The translations under genes were made by a program, and so were the position numbers. From the NCBI GenBank assembly GCA_003602285.1, contig QZVU01000001.1:434001-498000 (forward strand): 64,000 nt of DNA, written 5' to 3'. The notes under the pieces were generated by a model. The model saw nothing but the letters and a program-made list of their open reading frames with translations, was not told where the DNA came from and made no database searches. Source of the DNA: Arthrobacter frigidicola (GTDB lineage Bacteria > Actinomycetota > Actinomycetes > Actinomycetales > Micrococcaceae). This document shows positions 21,438-33,676 of this stretch, piece by piece (within the stretch, counting starts at the first letter, position 1; each line of letters starts with the position of its first letter).

Positions 21438-22333
21438 AGACGGAAGTCTCTACGCCGGATGACGGCACAGTCGGCCTGGTCTCGCCCGGGCGCGGTGCCG
21501 GACTCCGGGACGTTCTCAGCAGCAGGTTCCTCCTGAAGCTGCTCGTCGATAAGGAGATCAAGGTCCGCTATCGCGGCTCCGTCATCGGTCTGCTGTGGTC
21601 CTACGTCAAACCTGGCGTGCAGTTCATCGTGTTCTACATCGCGCTGGGCATCTTCCTCGGACTCGAGCAGAGCGCGCGCAATCCCGGCGGGCTGCCGAAC
21701 TACGCCATCTATCTCTTCTCCGGGATCGTGCTCGTCAACTTCTTCTCGGAAGCACTCGGCAATGCGTCGAGGTCGATCGTGCTCAACGGCGGATTGATCA
21801 AGAAGATCTACCTCCCGCGCGAGCTGTTCCCGGTGTCCGCCATCTGGGTGTCCGCCATCCATTTCCTTCCCCAGATCATCATCCTGATCGTCGCGTGCCT
21901 GTTCGCCGGCTGGACGCCGTCCGTCCTGCAGCTTGCCGCCGCCGTGGTCGGGTTCGTCATTGTGGCGCTGATGGCCACGGGTCTCGGCCTGATCTTCGGT
22001 GCCGTCAACGTGTATTTCCGGGACGCCGAGAACCTCGTGGACCTGCTGCTGATGGTGGCGACCTGGGCGTCGCCGGTGCTCTACGCCTGGACCACGGTGC
22101 GGGACCAGCTTGGTCAGACCGCCCTGAACATCTACCTGCTCAACCCGCTGACCGTCGGGGTGGAGACCTTCCACTACGCGTTCTGGATGCCGACCGCCGA
22201 CCAGACGCAGGCGCTGCCGCCCTCCTTCCTGTCGCTCTGGGTTCCGATCGCCCTGGCCCTCTCCATCGTCACGCTGGTCCTCGGGCAGCTTCTTTTCCGC
22301 CGGCTCGAGGGCCGCTTCGCCCAGGAGTTGTAG
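21434..22333 (+). CDS. wzm: ABC-2 polysaccharide exporter permease (Wzm/RfbD type)
   Basis: 299 aa, GTG start overlapping the glfT2 stop. The cytoplasmic N-terminus has KEIKVRYRGSVIGLLWSYVKPGVQF, the hallmark of O-antigen/teichoic-acid exporters, followed by about six TM segments and the LNPLTVGVETFHYAFW segment before the last helix. It forms the membrane channel that moves the lipid-linked galactan or heteropolysaccharide, with the ATPase encoded 3 bp downstream. In mycobacteria the equivalent pair exports lipid-linked galactan. Confidence 0.9.
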
Positions 22334-22336
22334 AAA

Positions 22337-23065
22337 ATGCCCATATCGATCGACATCAAGAGCATCGAGAAACGGTTCGTGCTGCGCCATACGCGCTCCA
22401 TGAAGGAGACGTTCCTGTGGCTGCTCAAGGGCAGGCGGGGCGATCTCTACAAGAAGTTCTCCGCCCTCGAAGGGGTTTCCTTCACGGTGGAGCAGGGGGA
22501 GACCGTCGCTCTGCTCGGCTTCAACGGCTCGGGCAAATCAACCCTGCTCAAGCACATTTCGGGCGTCATGCTGCCCGACTCCGGCAGCGTCCGGACCCGG
22601 GGCCGGGTGGCCGGCCTCATCGAGGTCGGTGCCGGGTTCCACCCGGACCTGAGCGGGAGGGACAACGTCTTCCTCAACGGTTCGATCCTCGGGATGAGCG
22701 AAAAGGAAATCCGGGAACAGTTCGACTCGATCGTCGAGTTCTCGGAGATCGGCGAGTTCATCGACACCGAGGTCCGCTTCTACTCCTCGGGCATGTACCT
22801 GCGCCTGGCGTTTGCCGTGGCCGTACACACCAACCCGGACATCTTCCTCATCGACGAGATCCTTGCGGTGGGCGACGAGCCGTTCCAGAAGAAGTGCTTG
22901 GCGAAGATCAAGGAGCTGAACGAGGCCGGGAAGACCCTCGTCGTGGTCAGCCACGATCTCGACATGGTCAGCAAGGTCTGCGACCGCGGGATCGTGCTTG
23001 AGCGCGGCAGGGTCGTTATGGACGGTGAAGTGGGAGACGCGATCGCCCACATCCGCGCCAGCTGA
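22337..23065 (+). CDS. wzt: ABC polysaccharide exporter ATPase (Wzt/RfbE type)
   Basis: 242 aa ATPase. Walker A is GFNGSGKST, the family-specific VGAGFHPDLSGRDNVFLNG lies after the Q loop, the signature motif is the atypical YSSGMYLRLAFA found in Wzt/TagH ATPases, and Walker B is IFLIDEILAVGDE followed by VVSHDLDMV. It ends after the nucleotide-binding domain without a carbohydrate-binding C-terminal domain, as in mycobacterial RfbE. Last gene of the glf operon; a strong terminator follows. Confidence 0.93.
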   Translation: MPISIDIKSIEKRFVLRHTRSMKETFLWLLKGRRGDLYKKFSALEGVSFTVEQGETVALLGFNGSGKSTLLKHISGVMLPDSGSVRTRGRVAGLIEVGAGFHPDLSGRDNVFLNGSILGMSEKEIREQFDSIVEFSEIGEFIDTEVRFYSSGMYLRLAFAVAVHTNPDIFLIDEILAVGDEPFQKKCLAKIKELNEAGKTLVVVSHDLDMVSKVCDRGIVLERGRVVMDGEVGDAIAHIRAS

Positions 23066-23095
23066 AATCCACGCCGGGGTTCCACCCCGGAAACG

Positions 23096-23130
23096 AAGAA
23101 TGCGGAGGCCCCTGCGGCCTCCGCATTCTT
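23096..23130. terminator. Rho-independent terminator, bidirectional
   Basis: A perfect 15-bp stem (23096-23110 with 23116-23130) around a 5-base loop, AA-rich on one side and ending CTTTGTTT on the other. It separates the glf-glfT2-wzm-wzt operon from the convergent membrane protein gene and should stop both. A second GC hairpin lies just upstream at about 23073-23092. Confidence 0.85.
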
Positions 23131-23191
23131 TGTTTCCACGCTCAAGGCGATCCGGGACCGGGCGGCGCAGCGGGCGGCGGCACCGCAGGGC

Positions 23192-25153
23192 CTAGGAGCA
23201 GTTCGCGACCCGGTACAGCCGGGCGTCGCCCTCGCTGTCGACGAGTTCGAGGTTGGCCGCTCCGGCGGCTTCGTCGAAGGCGGGATAGAGGTAGGCCTCT
23301 TCACGGTCGAGGAGGTAGAAGTCGCCGAAGTCCAGCACGTACTCCACGCGTTCCTCACGGGCAATGGTGCAGGCCTCCGAGCCGGCTGCCGCATCGTCGA
23401 GCTCCTCCGCCAGGACGGCAAGGTCCGGGCGCAGCGCGCCGGGGCTCATGTGGTACTGGGTCACACTGCGGCCGCTGATCGCATAGGCAAGGGATCCGCC
23501 GTTCCACGGATTGACGGCGATGACGGCGTCCTTCGGGACGGTTTCGTCGACCCGTTCGAGCAGCGCCAGTTCATCGAGCGACAGGATGGTGGGGTTTCCC
23601 TCGAAGGTGTGGTGGGTCCGTGCTTCAAGGACGAACTCATCGATTGCGCCTCGCTGACTCTCCAGCACGCCCAGGACGGCCACGACAGCCACCACGGCCG
23701 CGGCAGCCACCCTCTGGGCCGTGGAGGGCTTGCGCGGAAACCGCAACAGGCCCTTCCACAGCCAGGACAGGACCCAGGCCGCGCCGAAGGACGCCACCAG
23801 CACTGTGGGCAGCGGAAGGAGCGAGGCGAGGCGCTGCGGGTCCTGGTACCAGCTGCCGGTGGTCATCATGCGCAGGGAGCCGCGCGGTTCGGCGGCGGAG
23901 ATTACGTACAGTGCGACCGCCACCCCGTAGACGCCCAACAGCCAGCCGTGCGAGCGTGTCCTGACCAGCAGGGCCAGTCCGATCACCGTGCAGACCGCGA
24001 TGACCACCGGAATGCTCCGGTTATGAGGGGCGCTGGTGACGGCCTGGCCGATGGCGCTTGCATACCGGGTAAAGGGCTGCCAGGTGTTGTACCCGATGAG
24101 CAGCGCCTGCCAGATGACGACGAAGCCGGCCACGAAGACAACGGCTGTGAGGACGGGCGCCAGCAGTCCGCGGGCACCCCGCCGTGCCAGCCGGATGCCG
24201 GTCCATCTCCACCAGGCGAAGACGGCCATCGGAAGCGTCAGGGCCAGCAGCGCCGTGAAACCGTTCGGCTGGGCAAGCCCGAGCGCCGCAATCGAGACGA
24301 GCAGGGACAGCGCGATGACGCCGTAGTGCGAGTCTCCACGGGGACGGATCCGCAGGACAAGCATCATCAGCGCCAGGGCGGCCGGCAGCACCGAGTAGGA
24401 GAGGAGATTCGGGTAAAGGGGGCCGAAGTCGATCAGTCCCAGCGGGAAAGCGGCGAAGCCCGCCGAAAACACCCCTGCGAACGCGATGAGCACTGCCCGG
24501 GCGCCGAAAACCACGCGGGCCAGGAGCATCACTCCGATCGGCCAGACCATCGAGGCAACGACGAGGTTGAGCCCGTTGGTGGCCACCGGTACCGGCTGGC
24601 CCGTGATCCCGGCGATGAGGGCCGCAAAGCCATGCCAGGCGGCCGGGTAGATGGCGATTTCGGCGGCGGGGTTGAGCATGCGGCCCAGTGTCAGGGTGGA
24701 AGCGTCCCCCTGCTCGAGGACCCACCGGACAGCATTGAGGTGGTACACATTGTCGTACCGCTGGGCGATGTTGTCGGGGTTGTCGAAGACTCGGACCAGG
24801 TTGTAGGCGGAGGCGAGGCCCCCCAGCAGCAGCCCGGCCGAACCGCCGACCGCGGTCGCCCGGTCGACCCGAAAGGAGATCTCGCCCCATCCGGACCGGA
24901 AGGCGAAACGCTTCACTGCGACCGCGACGGCCAGGAAGGCCACGCAGGCCGCAAGGAAGCTGGCCAGCGACCAGCGGATTCCAAGCAGTGACAACGCCAC
25001 GGCGGACACCCCGGCCAAGGCCACCGAGAAGACCGGTGCGAGGCCGATGGAGAGGGGCCCCCGCACGTTGAGCGCCGCTGAAAGCGCCAGACCCGGAAGG
25101 GTGAGCAGCGCTATCGCGACGGTGATGGTTGGGAGTAGATCCCACCAGGACAT
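23192..25153 (-). CDS. Large polytopic membrane protein, DUF6541-like
   Basis: 653 aa with about 13 hydrophobic segments. The N-terminus MSWWDLLPTITVAIALLTLPGL and the motif DNIAQRYDNVYHLNAVRWVLEQGDAS, followed by YPAAWHGFAALI, are features I associate with the actinobacterial DUF6541 family found in cell-wall polysaccharide loci; members look like GT-C glycosyltransferases. The soluble C-terminal part (about 150 residues) has VEYVLDFGDFYLLDREEAYLYPAF. Start set at the ATG at 25153 with GGAG six bases upstream; the open frame runs 20 codons further. Substrate unknown. Confidence 0.75.
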   Translation of the reverse strand: MSWWDLLPTITVAIALLTLPGLALSAALNVRGPLSIGLAPVFSVALAGVSAVALSLLGIRWSLASFLAACVAFLAVAVAVKRFAFRSGWGEISFRVDRATAVGGSAGLLLGGLASAYNLVRVFDNPDNIAQRYDNVYHLNAVRWVLEQGDASTLTLGRMLNPAAEIAIYPAAWHGFAALIAGITGQPVPVATNGLNLVVASMVWPIGVMLLARVVFGARAVLIAFAGVFSAGFAAFPLGLIDFGPLYPNLLSYSVLPAALALMMLVLRIRPRGDSHYGVIALSLLVSIAALGLAQPNGFTALLALTLPMAVFAWWRWTGIRLARRGARGLLAPVLTAVVFVAGFVVIWQALLIGYNTWQPFTRYASAIGQAVTSAPHNRSIPVVIAVCTVIGLALLVRTRSHGWLLGVYGVAVALYVISAAEPRGSLRMMTTGSWYQDPQRLASLLPLPTVLVASFGAAWVLSWLWKGLLRFPRKPSTAQRVAAAAVVAVVAVLGVLESQRGAIDEFVLEARTHHTFEGNPTILSLDELALLERVDETVPKDAVIAVNPWNGGSLAYAISGRSVTQYHMSPGALRPDLAVLAEELDDAAAGSEACTIAREERVEYVLDFGDFYLLDREEAYLYPAFDEAAGAANLELVDSEGDARLYRVANCS

Positions 25154-25312
25154 TGACACTCCTGCGGATGAGGTGCGGCCGCGCCGATGTGCGCGGGCGA
25201 AGGGAAGGTCCACCGGGCTCCGGTGAACCTGTTGACGGTATCACGGGCCGTGGAGGCGGGACCGGAGGGTAAATCGTCCTCCCGGTGCTGCCTCCACGGA
25301 CTGGGGCGCGGC

Positions 25313-26500
25313 CTACCGAACGGGCGTGCGGCCCATCTCGACCAGGCGCCGGAGAATGCCGCGGACGACGGCTTCGTCCGCCTCCGAGCTCAATACCGGC
25401 GCCGCACGGTGGGCGTTCGCCTTGAACCCTGCGACCTGGTCGGGGGTGAGAGCGGCGAGCGTTTCCTTGAGTGATTCGGGGCCGAAATCGGCGGTGATCC
25501 GGCCGAGGTCGTGCTGTCGGATGAGCCGTGCAATTTCCTCCGATGGTCCAAACACCATGCCGAGGCGCGCCTGGACGAAATCGAAGAACTTGTTCGGCAG
25601 GGCCAGTCTCTGGTTCGTGGTGGCCGGGGGAAGCTGATACACCCCGATGTCGAACGCATTCAGCGTCGCGGGGAGCGCCGCCGGAGCGACGGGAGGATGG
25701 AAGGAAATGCGGGGGGAGTCGCCCGCGAGCTGCTTGAGCTTCGCCAAGTACTTACCGCCGTCGCGGGCTTCGACGAGGAACAGATCGAGGGTGAACCGTT
25801 CGTCGAGTTCCCGCACTGCAGAGATGAGGCTTTCGATGTTCCGGCCCGGCACCGCTCCACCGCTGTGGACCAGCCGGATCCTGCCATCGGCGAGGGCCGA
25901 AGGCGGCAGGCCGGCATCAGGAAGGGAATTGCGCACCACCTCGGTCCGGAGCCCGAACTGCGCGTCGTAAAGGTCGGCGATCGACTGGTTGACCGTCGTG
26001 ACGGCCTCGGTCCTCGGAAGGTAGGTCCGGCACACGTAACGCATATGCGGCGCCACCAGCAGGCGCCAGGAGAGAAGCTGGGTGCGTTCCTCCGGCGCCC
26101 ACTCGTGCATGTCGCCCCAGATTGGAGCGCCCCGGCTGATCCAGTGGGCAAGCGGGAGGGCCCGGGCCTCGTTCGCGATGACCACGTCGAATTCCCTGCC
26201 TTCGAGCAGGCGCAGGGCGGCCTTGACGGCGGGGGCCGCCAGTTCGACCGAGCGGTGACGTCGCGCCGCCAGCCGTGCCACGCCCGACACGGTCTGGGGG
26301 AGGGACGGAAGCGCGGAGTCGATCTCCAGGTGTTCCTTCACCCCGGACGGCTTGGTTCCGTAGCCGAGCGTTGTGACGTCTCCGGCTTCGGCGAGCAGAC
26401 GAAGCTGGCGCAGGACCCGGGAGTCTGCGGAAATATCCGAAAAAGAAATGCAAAGTATTCGGGGGGCCACGTGTTCAGAGCTCCGCGGAGATAGATTCAT
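25313..26500 (-). CDS. Glycosyltransferase, GT-B fold (family 4-like)
   Basis: 395 aa. N-terminal ILCISFSDISADSRVLRQLRLLAEAGDVTTLGYG is typical of GT4 transferases that begin with the retained asp-Arg-Val block. RLVHSGGAVPGRNIESLISAVREL and a C-terminal LPNKFFDFVQARLGMVFGPSEEIARLI mark the donor-binding domain. Located between two membrane/GT genes of the polysaccharide locus and divergent from the GT2 gene across 93 bp. Acceptor and sugar cannot be told from the sequence. Confidence 0.82.
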   Translation of the reverse strand: MNLSPRSSEHVAPRILCISFSDISADSRVLRQLRLLAEAGDVTTLGYGTKPSGVKEHLEIDSALPSLPQTVSGVARLAARRHRSVELAAPAVKAALRLLEGREFDVVIANEARALPLAHWISRGAPIWGDMHEWAPEERTQLLSWRLLVAPHMRYVCRTYLPRTEAVTTVNQSIADLYDAQFGLRTEVVRNSLPDAGLPPSALADGRIRLVHSGGAVPGRNIESLISAVRELDERFTLDLFLVEARDGGKYLAKLKQLAGDSPRISFHPPVAPAALPATLNAFDIGVYQLPPATTNQRLALPNKFFDFVQARLGMVFGPSEEIARLIRQHDLGRITADFGPESLKETLAALTPDQVAGFKANAHRAAPVLSSEADEAVVRGILRRLVEMGRTPVR

Positions 26501-26593
26501 TCATGAATTCAGCTTACTTGGTCACCTATCCCACCCCGGCCTCGGCCCGGCTGCCGATGTGTCTCCTCCGGGCCCTTATGCGATACTGGGCTT

Positions 26594-27259
26594 GTGAGTC
26601 GTACCTGGATTGTGATCCCGCTGTTCAACGAGGCCTCCATCATCGGCTCAGTAATCGAAGACCTGCTCCCGGTGTTCCCCCACGTCGTGTGCGTGAACGA
26701 CGGCAGCACCGACGCCTCGTCTGAGGTGGCGCGGGCGGCCGGAGCCGTGGTCGTCAACCACCCCGTTAACCTGGGCCAGGGCGCGGCCCTGCAGACCGGC
26801 CTTGAGTATGCGCTTCAGGATCCGGACATGACGAGCGTGGTGACCTTCGACGCCGACGGCCAGCACCGCGTGTCCGACGCCGCCGATATGGTGGCGCGGC
26901 TCGAAAGCGGCGAGGCCGACGTCGTCCTCGGCTCCCGATTCCTGGATGGCCGCACCCAGATCGGTGCCCTGAAGAGGCTCGTGCTGCGCACAGCCGCGCT
27001 TCAGACGCGGTGGAGCACGGGGATGCCGCTCACGGATGCCCACAACGGCCTGCGCGCCTTTAACCGCGGCGTGGCCCAGAACATCCACATCACCCAGAAC
27101 CGCATGGCGCACGCCTCCGAACTGGTCCAGATGATCGCTTCGATGCAGCCGCGGTGGACAGAGCACCCGGTGGAAATCATCTACACCGACTATTCAAAAT
27201 CCAAGGGGCAATCCCTCCTCAACTCCGTCAATATTGTGGCGGACCTGCTCTTTAGGTAA
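26594..27259 (+). CDS. Family 2 glycosyltransferase, dolichyl-phosphate-glucose synthase type
   Basis: 221 aa, GTG start. WIVIPLFNEASIIGSVIEDLLPVFPHVVCVNDGSTDAS, VNHPVNLGQGAALQTGLEYAL, TFDADGQHRVSDAADM and VVLGSRFLDG form the classic GT2 core with its DAD metal site. No C-terminal TM helices, so the partner DUF2304 protein just downstream probably supplies the membrane anchor. No Shine-Dalgarno is visible; GATACT at 26582-26587 lies six bases before the GTG, so the transcript may be leaderless. Confidence 0.87.
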   Translation: MSRTWIVIPLFNEASIIGSVIEDLLPVFPHVVCVNDGSTDASSEVARAAGAVVVNHPVNLGQGAALQTGLEYALQDPDMTSVVTFDADGQHRVSDAADMVARLESGEADVVLGSRFLDGRTQIGALKRLVLRTAALQTRWSTGMPLTDAHNGLRAFNRGVAQNIHITQNRMAHASELVQMIASMQPRWTEHPVEIIYTDYSKSKGQSLLNSVNIVADLLFR

Positions 27260-27265
27260 TTCAAA

Positions 27266-27643
27266 ATGCTAATCGTCGTTCAGCTCGTCCTGGTTCTCGT
27301 CGTCGTCGTGTTCTCCCTTGTGCTCATTCGCGGGGGATCGAATGCAAAGCACATGGCCATCCGCAGAATTATGATTCTGCTGTTCGCGTTCGCCGCGGTG
27401 CTATCCATCTTCTTTCCCACGATCCTGACGCAGGTGGCGGGGATCGTCGGCGTCGGCCGCGGCACCGACCTTGTGCTCTATGCCCTCATCGTTTCGTTCC
27501 TGGTGTACATGTCGACCACGCACCAGCGCTTCCGTTCCATGGAGACGACCCTGACGAAGCTCGCGCGACGCATCGCGCTGGACGAGGCCGAGCGTCCCTG
27601 GGAGCGGAAGGATGAAACGGATGCCTCCGGCGGACGGTACTGA
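27266..27643 (+). CDS. DUF2304 small membrane protein
   Basis: 125 aa with three TM segments (about residues 2-22, 30-53, 68-87) and a charged C-terminus with STTHQRFRSMETTLTKLARRIALDEA. DUF2304 proteins occur next to GT2 enzymes in surface polysaccharide clusters in many bacteria, as here with a 6-bp gap. The 3' end overlaps the next gene by 32 bp. Its exact role is not known. Confidence 0.85.
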   Translation: MLIVVQLVLVLVVVVFSLVLIRGGSNAKHMAIRRIMILLFAFAAVLSIFFPTILTQVAGIVGVGRGTDLVLYALIVSFLVYMSTTHQRFRSMETTLTKLARRIALDEAERPWERKDETDASGGRY

Positions 27644-28664
27644 CCCCACGGCACGCCCGGCAGGTACCACCCCGTCCGGTCCCAAGGTGGTGCACGTCAA
27701 CGACTGCGCCTTCTACGCCCAGCGGATCCTCGCGAAGGCATCGGAGCAGGAACTGCCGTGGAGCTTCTACCCCCGGGCCGTCGCCAACTACCCGTTGACC
27801 GGCCTAAACGGCCGCGCCCGGTACGCCCTTGATGGAGCGGCGTGGCTTGGCGGTCTCGCCCGCCGGGCCGTCTCCTCGGACCTGCTTCACATCCACTCCG
27901 GTGGGGTTACCCAGCACACCCGGTTCATTCCGAAGACCTACGTGCTCACCCTGCACGGCACCGACATCCGCACCCTTCAATACGATGAGCGGTGGAGGAA
28001 CACCATCCTGCGCGGCGTCCGGAACGCCGCCGCGGTGATGTACACGACTCCGGACCTGCGCGAGCACATCCTGCCCCATCGGCCGGACGCGGTGTACCTG
28101 CCGGTGTCGATCGATCTGACCAAGCTGCCGCTGCCAGTTTCCCGTGAGCAGGGGAGGGCGCGGGTGTTCTTCGTATCCCGGTGGGACGATTCAAAGAATG
28201 CGGCGGGCCAGTTGGAGACAGCGCGCCAGCTTGTCCTGCGCAGCGGCGGCACCTTCGACGTTTATGGGCTGGATTGGGGGCCCATGGCCGGCGAAGCCGA
28301 GAAGGCCGGTGTGAAGCTCGTTCCGCGAATGAGCCATTCCGACTACCTTGATTTCCTGAATGCCTCAAATATTGCGGTCGGCCAGGCCGCGGGCATCCTC
28401 GCCGCGAGTGAACTCGAGGCAATGGCTTTGGGCGTGCCCCTTTACATTTCCCTCACCCCGGGCCTGTATCCGGACGACATTCCGGTGGGCCGCGAACCGG
28501 CTGAGTCACCCGCGGCCATGGCCGAGCTGATTGCCGCGGAACTGAAGGATCAGGACGTTCTCGAGCGGCGGGGCGCGCAGGGGCGGCAGTGGATCGCCGA
28601 GCACCACGACCCTGCACGGGCCGTTGAGCGTCTGCGGGAGATCTACGCCGCCGCCTCCAGGTAG
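27612..28664 (+). CDS. Glycosyltransferase, GT-B type
   Basis: 350 aa. KVVHVNDCAFYAQRILAKASEQ, LLHIHSGG, YVLTLHGTDIRTLQYDERWR and NAAAVMYTTPDLREHI describe the acceptor domain. VFFVSRWDDSKNAAGQLETAR, FDVYGLDWG and GILAASELEAMALGVPLYIS form the donor domain with the E-x-E region. The start at 27612 overlaps the DUF2304 gene by 32 bp; an internal ATG at 27621 is an alternative start. Convergent with the ABC flippase gene across a terminator region. Confidence 0.82.
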   Translation: MKRMPPADGTDPTARPAGTTPSGPKVVHVNDCAFYAQRILAKASEQELPWSFYPRAVANYPLTGLNGRARYALDGAAWLGGLARRAVSSDLLHIHSGGVTQHTRFIPKTYVLTLHGTDIRTLQYDERWRNTILRGVRNAAAVMYTTPDLREHILPHRPDAVYLPVSIDLTKLPLPVSREQGRARVFFVSRWDDSKNAAGQLETARQLVLRSGGTFDVYGLDWGPMAGEAEKAGVKLVPRMSHSDYLDFLNASNIAVGQAAGILAASELEAMALGVPLYISLTPGLYPDDIPVGREPAESPAAMAELIAAELKDQDVLERRGAQGRQWIAEHHDPARAVERLREIYAAASR

Positions 28665-28707
28665 CACTTCCGGTTGGTCCCGGCAGGTCCGCGCGCCCGC
28701 CGCCGCT

Positions 28708-28795
28708 GGACCGGCCCTCCTCATTCGACGCTGAGTGCGAGGCCGGTCCGCATTCCGCCCACAGCCCCTGCCCCGAAGGGACGGGGCCGGGGCTG
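28708..28795. terminator. Two stacked inverted repeats between convergent genes
   Basis: GGACCGGCC (28708-28716) pairs with GGCCGGTCC (28741-28749) around 24 bases, and a stronger stem follows at 28762-28795, CAGCCCC/GGGGCTG with an inner CCCCG/CGGGG. Located between the GT-B gene and the convergent ABC transporter, so likely a bidirectional terminator. No long T run. Confidence 0.6.
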
Positions 28796-28812
28796 CGCCG
28801 TGACCGGTCTGG

Positions 28813-30600
28813 TTAGTTCAGGCCGGCCAGCTGTGCCTGCCGTGCGAAGTCGGGGACGGCGGCCACGACCTCATCGAAGGTCCCCTGGGCGACGATCCGG
28901 CCGTCCTGCATGAAGAAGACAATGTCCGCGGAGCGAATGGTCGAGAGGCGGTGAGCCACCGTAATCACGGTGACCTCACCGTGGAGCTCGCGGATCGCGG
29001 TGGTCACAGCGGATTCGGTTGCGGTGTCGAGGGCGCTCGTCGCCTCGTCCATCACCAGCACGTCCGGTTCGTGGTAGAGGGCCCGGGCGATGCCGAGGCG
29101 CTGGCGCTGGCCTCCGGAGAGCGCGAGTCCGCGCTCGGCGATCAGGGCGTCCCGTCCGCCCTCGCGGCTCATGACCACGTCGTACATCTGGGCGCGCCTC
29201 AAGGCCGCCTCAACCTTGGCGTGATCGACGTTCGCCGGATCCCATGACAGGGCGACGTTCTGGCCGACCGACGCGTCGAAGAGGGAGACGTCCTGGGGGA
29301 CATATCCGATGCGTTTCCGCCACGAGGTCAGGACCCGGTCCATGCGTTCCGAATCCACCTCGATGTGGCCCGAGGTGGGCTTCAGCAGCCCGAGGAGGAT
29401 ATCGATGATCGTCGATTTGCCCGCTCCGGACGAGCCGACGAAGGCGACGTGGCTGCCCGCCGGGATGGTGGCGTTCACGCCGCGGAGGGCGGGCTGGGCC
29501 GCACCGGGGTAGGTGAATCCCACGTCCCGCAGGACGATGTCGACGCGCTTCGAGGTCAGGTCCTGCTGCGGGTGCTCCTTCGAGCTTTCGGCCAGGAGTT
29601 CTTCGCTCTCCTGAATGTCCGTGGCAACCTGCAGGGCAAAAGCCGAGTTGGAGTTGACCTGCGACTGGACCGCCTGAAGCCGGGTCAGTGACGGGACCAG
29701 CCGGAATCCGGCGACGGCGAACAGGCCGACGGCGCTGACAGCGCCCTCGGTGCCGCCGGTGACCAGGCCGACCCCTCCCACCAGGAGGAATCCGACGATG
29801 AGGGCCGACTCAAGCACGTAGCGGGGCACCTGGGCTAGGAAGACCGAGTTCGCGCGGGCCACGGAGCTGTGGCTGCGGGTTTCGTGGACCTGGGCGCGCA
29901 CTTCCGAGGACCGGTCGGCGAGGGTGATCTCCTTCAGGGCCGCCAGCGCCTCGGTGAGGATCTTCACCGTCTTGGCCGACCACCTCAGGTTCTCCTGGCC
30001 CATTCGAACCGAGAGCGGGGAGATGACCCGTGCGAGCAGCATTGCAACAAGGCCCAGGTACAGCACGCTGACTAGGGCGATGAGCGGCTGCGCCACGACG
30101 AGCACCACGGCGACGGCGAGGAGGGTCCCGAGCTCGCCGAACAGGGTCATCGCGGGGATGAGGACGCCGGCGACCGACAAGCCCACTCCCACATCGACGG
30201 TGCGCACCAGTTCGCTTGAGTTCTTCTGCAGGCGCTTCTCCCACGGGGACGAGAGGTAGGAGGCCAGGAGCCGGTCACCGATGGCGACTTCATGCTTGGC
30301 GAACCGCGCCGTCGCCGACCGAAGGATCATCACGGCGAAGACACCCTTGGCAACGACCAGCGCGCAGGCGATTCCCAGCAGGGTGAGCAGCTGGCTCTGC
30401 TCACCCACGTTCCCCAGGATGGGCAGCTGCACCTCCGCCCCACTCACGAGGGACGGGAGCAGGACGGCGATGAGGCCCAGGGAGATGATGTCCAGCAGCG
30501 AGAGGCAGGCCGTAGCTATTCCATAGCCAATGAGGAACCTGCGGCTTCCCGAGGGCAACGTGGCAAGGAGGGGCCGAAGGGTATTAAGGAGATTTTTCAT
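28813..30600 (-). CDS. ABC exporter, fused permease-ATPase (PglK/MsbA-like flippase)
   Basis: 595 aa. The six-helix type-I exporter domain spans about residues 1-320, and the ATPase domain has Walker A GSSGAGKSTI, Q loop YVPQDVSLF, signature LSGGQRQRLGIARAL, Walker B DVLVMDEATSALD and the H loop. A half-transporter, acting as a homodimer. Its place at the end of a polysaccharide locus suggests flipping of a lipid-linked oligosaccharide, as PglK/WlaB does. The ATG at 30600 gives the family N-terminus (MKNLLNTLRPLLATLPSG); a GTG four codons upstream is possible. Neither has a good ribosome-binding site. It is 68 bp after the muramidase stop on the same strand. Confidence 0.87.
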   Translation of the reverse strand: MKNLLNTLRPLLATLPSGSRRFLIGYGIATACLSLLDIISLGLIAVLLPSLVSGAEVQLPILGNVGEQSQLLTLLGIACALVVAKGVFAVMILRSATARFAKHEVAIGDRLLASYLSSPWEKRLQKNSSELVRTVDVGVGLSVAGVLIPAMTLFGELGTLLAVAVVLVVAQPLIALVSVLYLGLVAMLLARVISPLSVRMGQENLRWSAKTVKILTEALAALKEITLADRSSEVRAQVHETRSHSSVARANSVFLAQVPRYVLESALIVGFLLVGGVGLVTGGTEGAVSAVGLFAVAGFRLVPSLTRLQAVQSQVNSNSAFALQVATDIQESEELLAESSKEHPQQDLTSKRVDIVLRDVGFTYPGAAQPALRGVNATIPAGSHVAFVGSSGAGKSTIIDILLGLLKPTSGHIEVDSERMDRVLTSWRKRIGYVPQDVSLFDASVGQNVALSWDPANVDHAKVEAALRRAQMYDVVMSREGGRDALIAERGLALSGGQRQRLGIARALYHEPDVLVMDEATSALDTATESAVTTAIRELHGEVTVITVAHRLSTIRSADIVFFMQDGRIVAQGTFDEVVAAVPDFARQAQLAGLN

Positions 30601-30668
30601 TCTGCCACTCACAATACTCGAAGCAGCGATTTTCCTTCCCTGGGTGCCTTTGCACTGCCGATGCTGAT

Positions 30669-33578
<2,910 letters not shown>

Positions 33579-33676
33579 AGATCATTCTCCAGATTGAACA
33601 GGTCCTCGACCGGAACCGGTGGTTTGCGCCAGGTGGAGGAGAACTCCGGGCCGGTCGAGAGGTAGATGGGGAGCGG

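Noticed and set aside
23450-24991. 513-codon plus-strand frame opposite the DUF6541-like gene
   Set aside because: His/Gln/Gly-rich antisense reading; the minus strand encodes regular TM helices.
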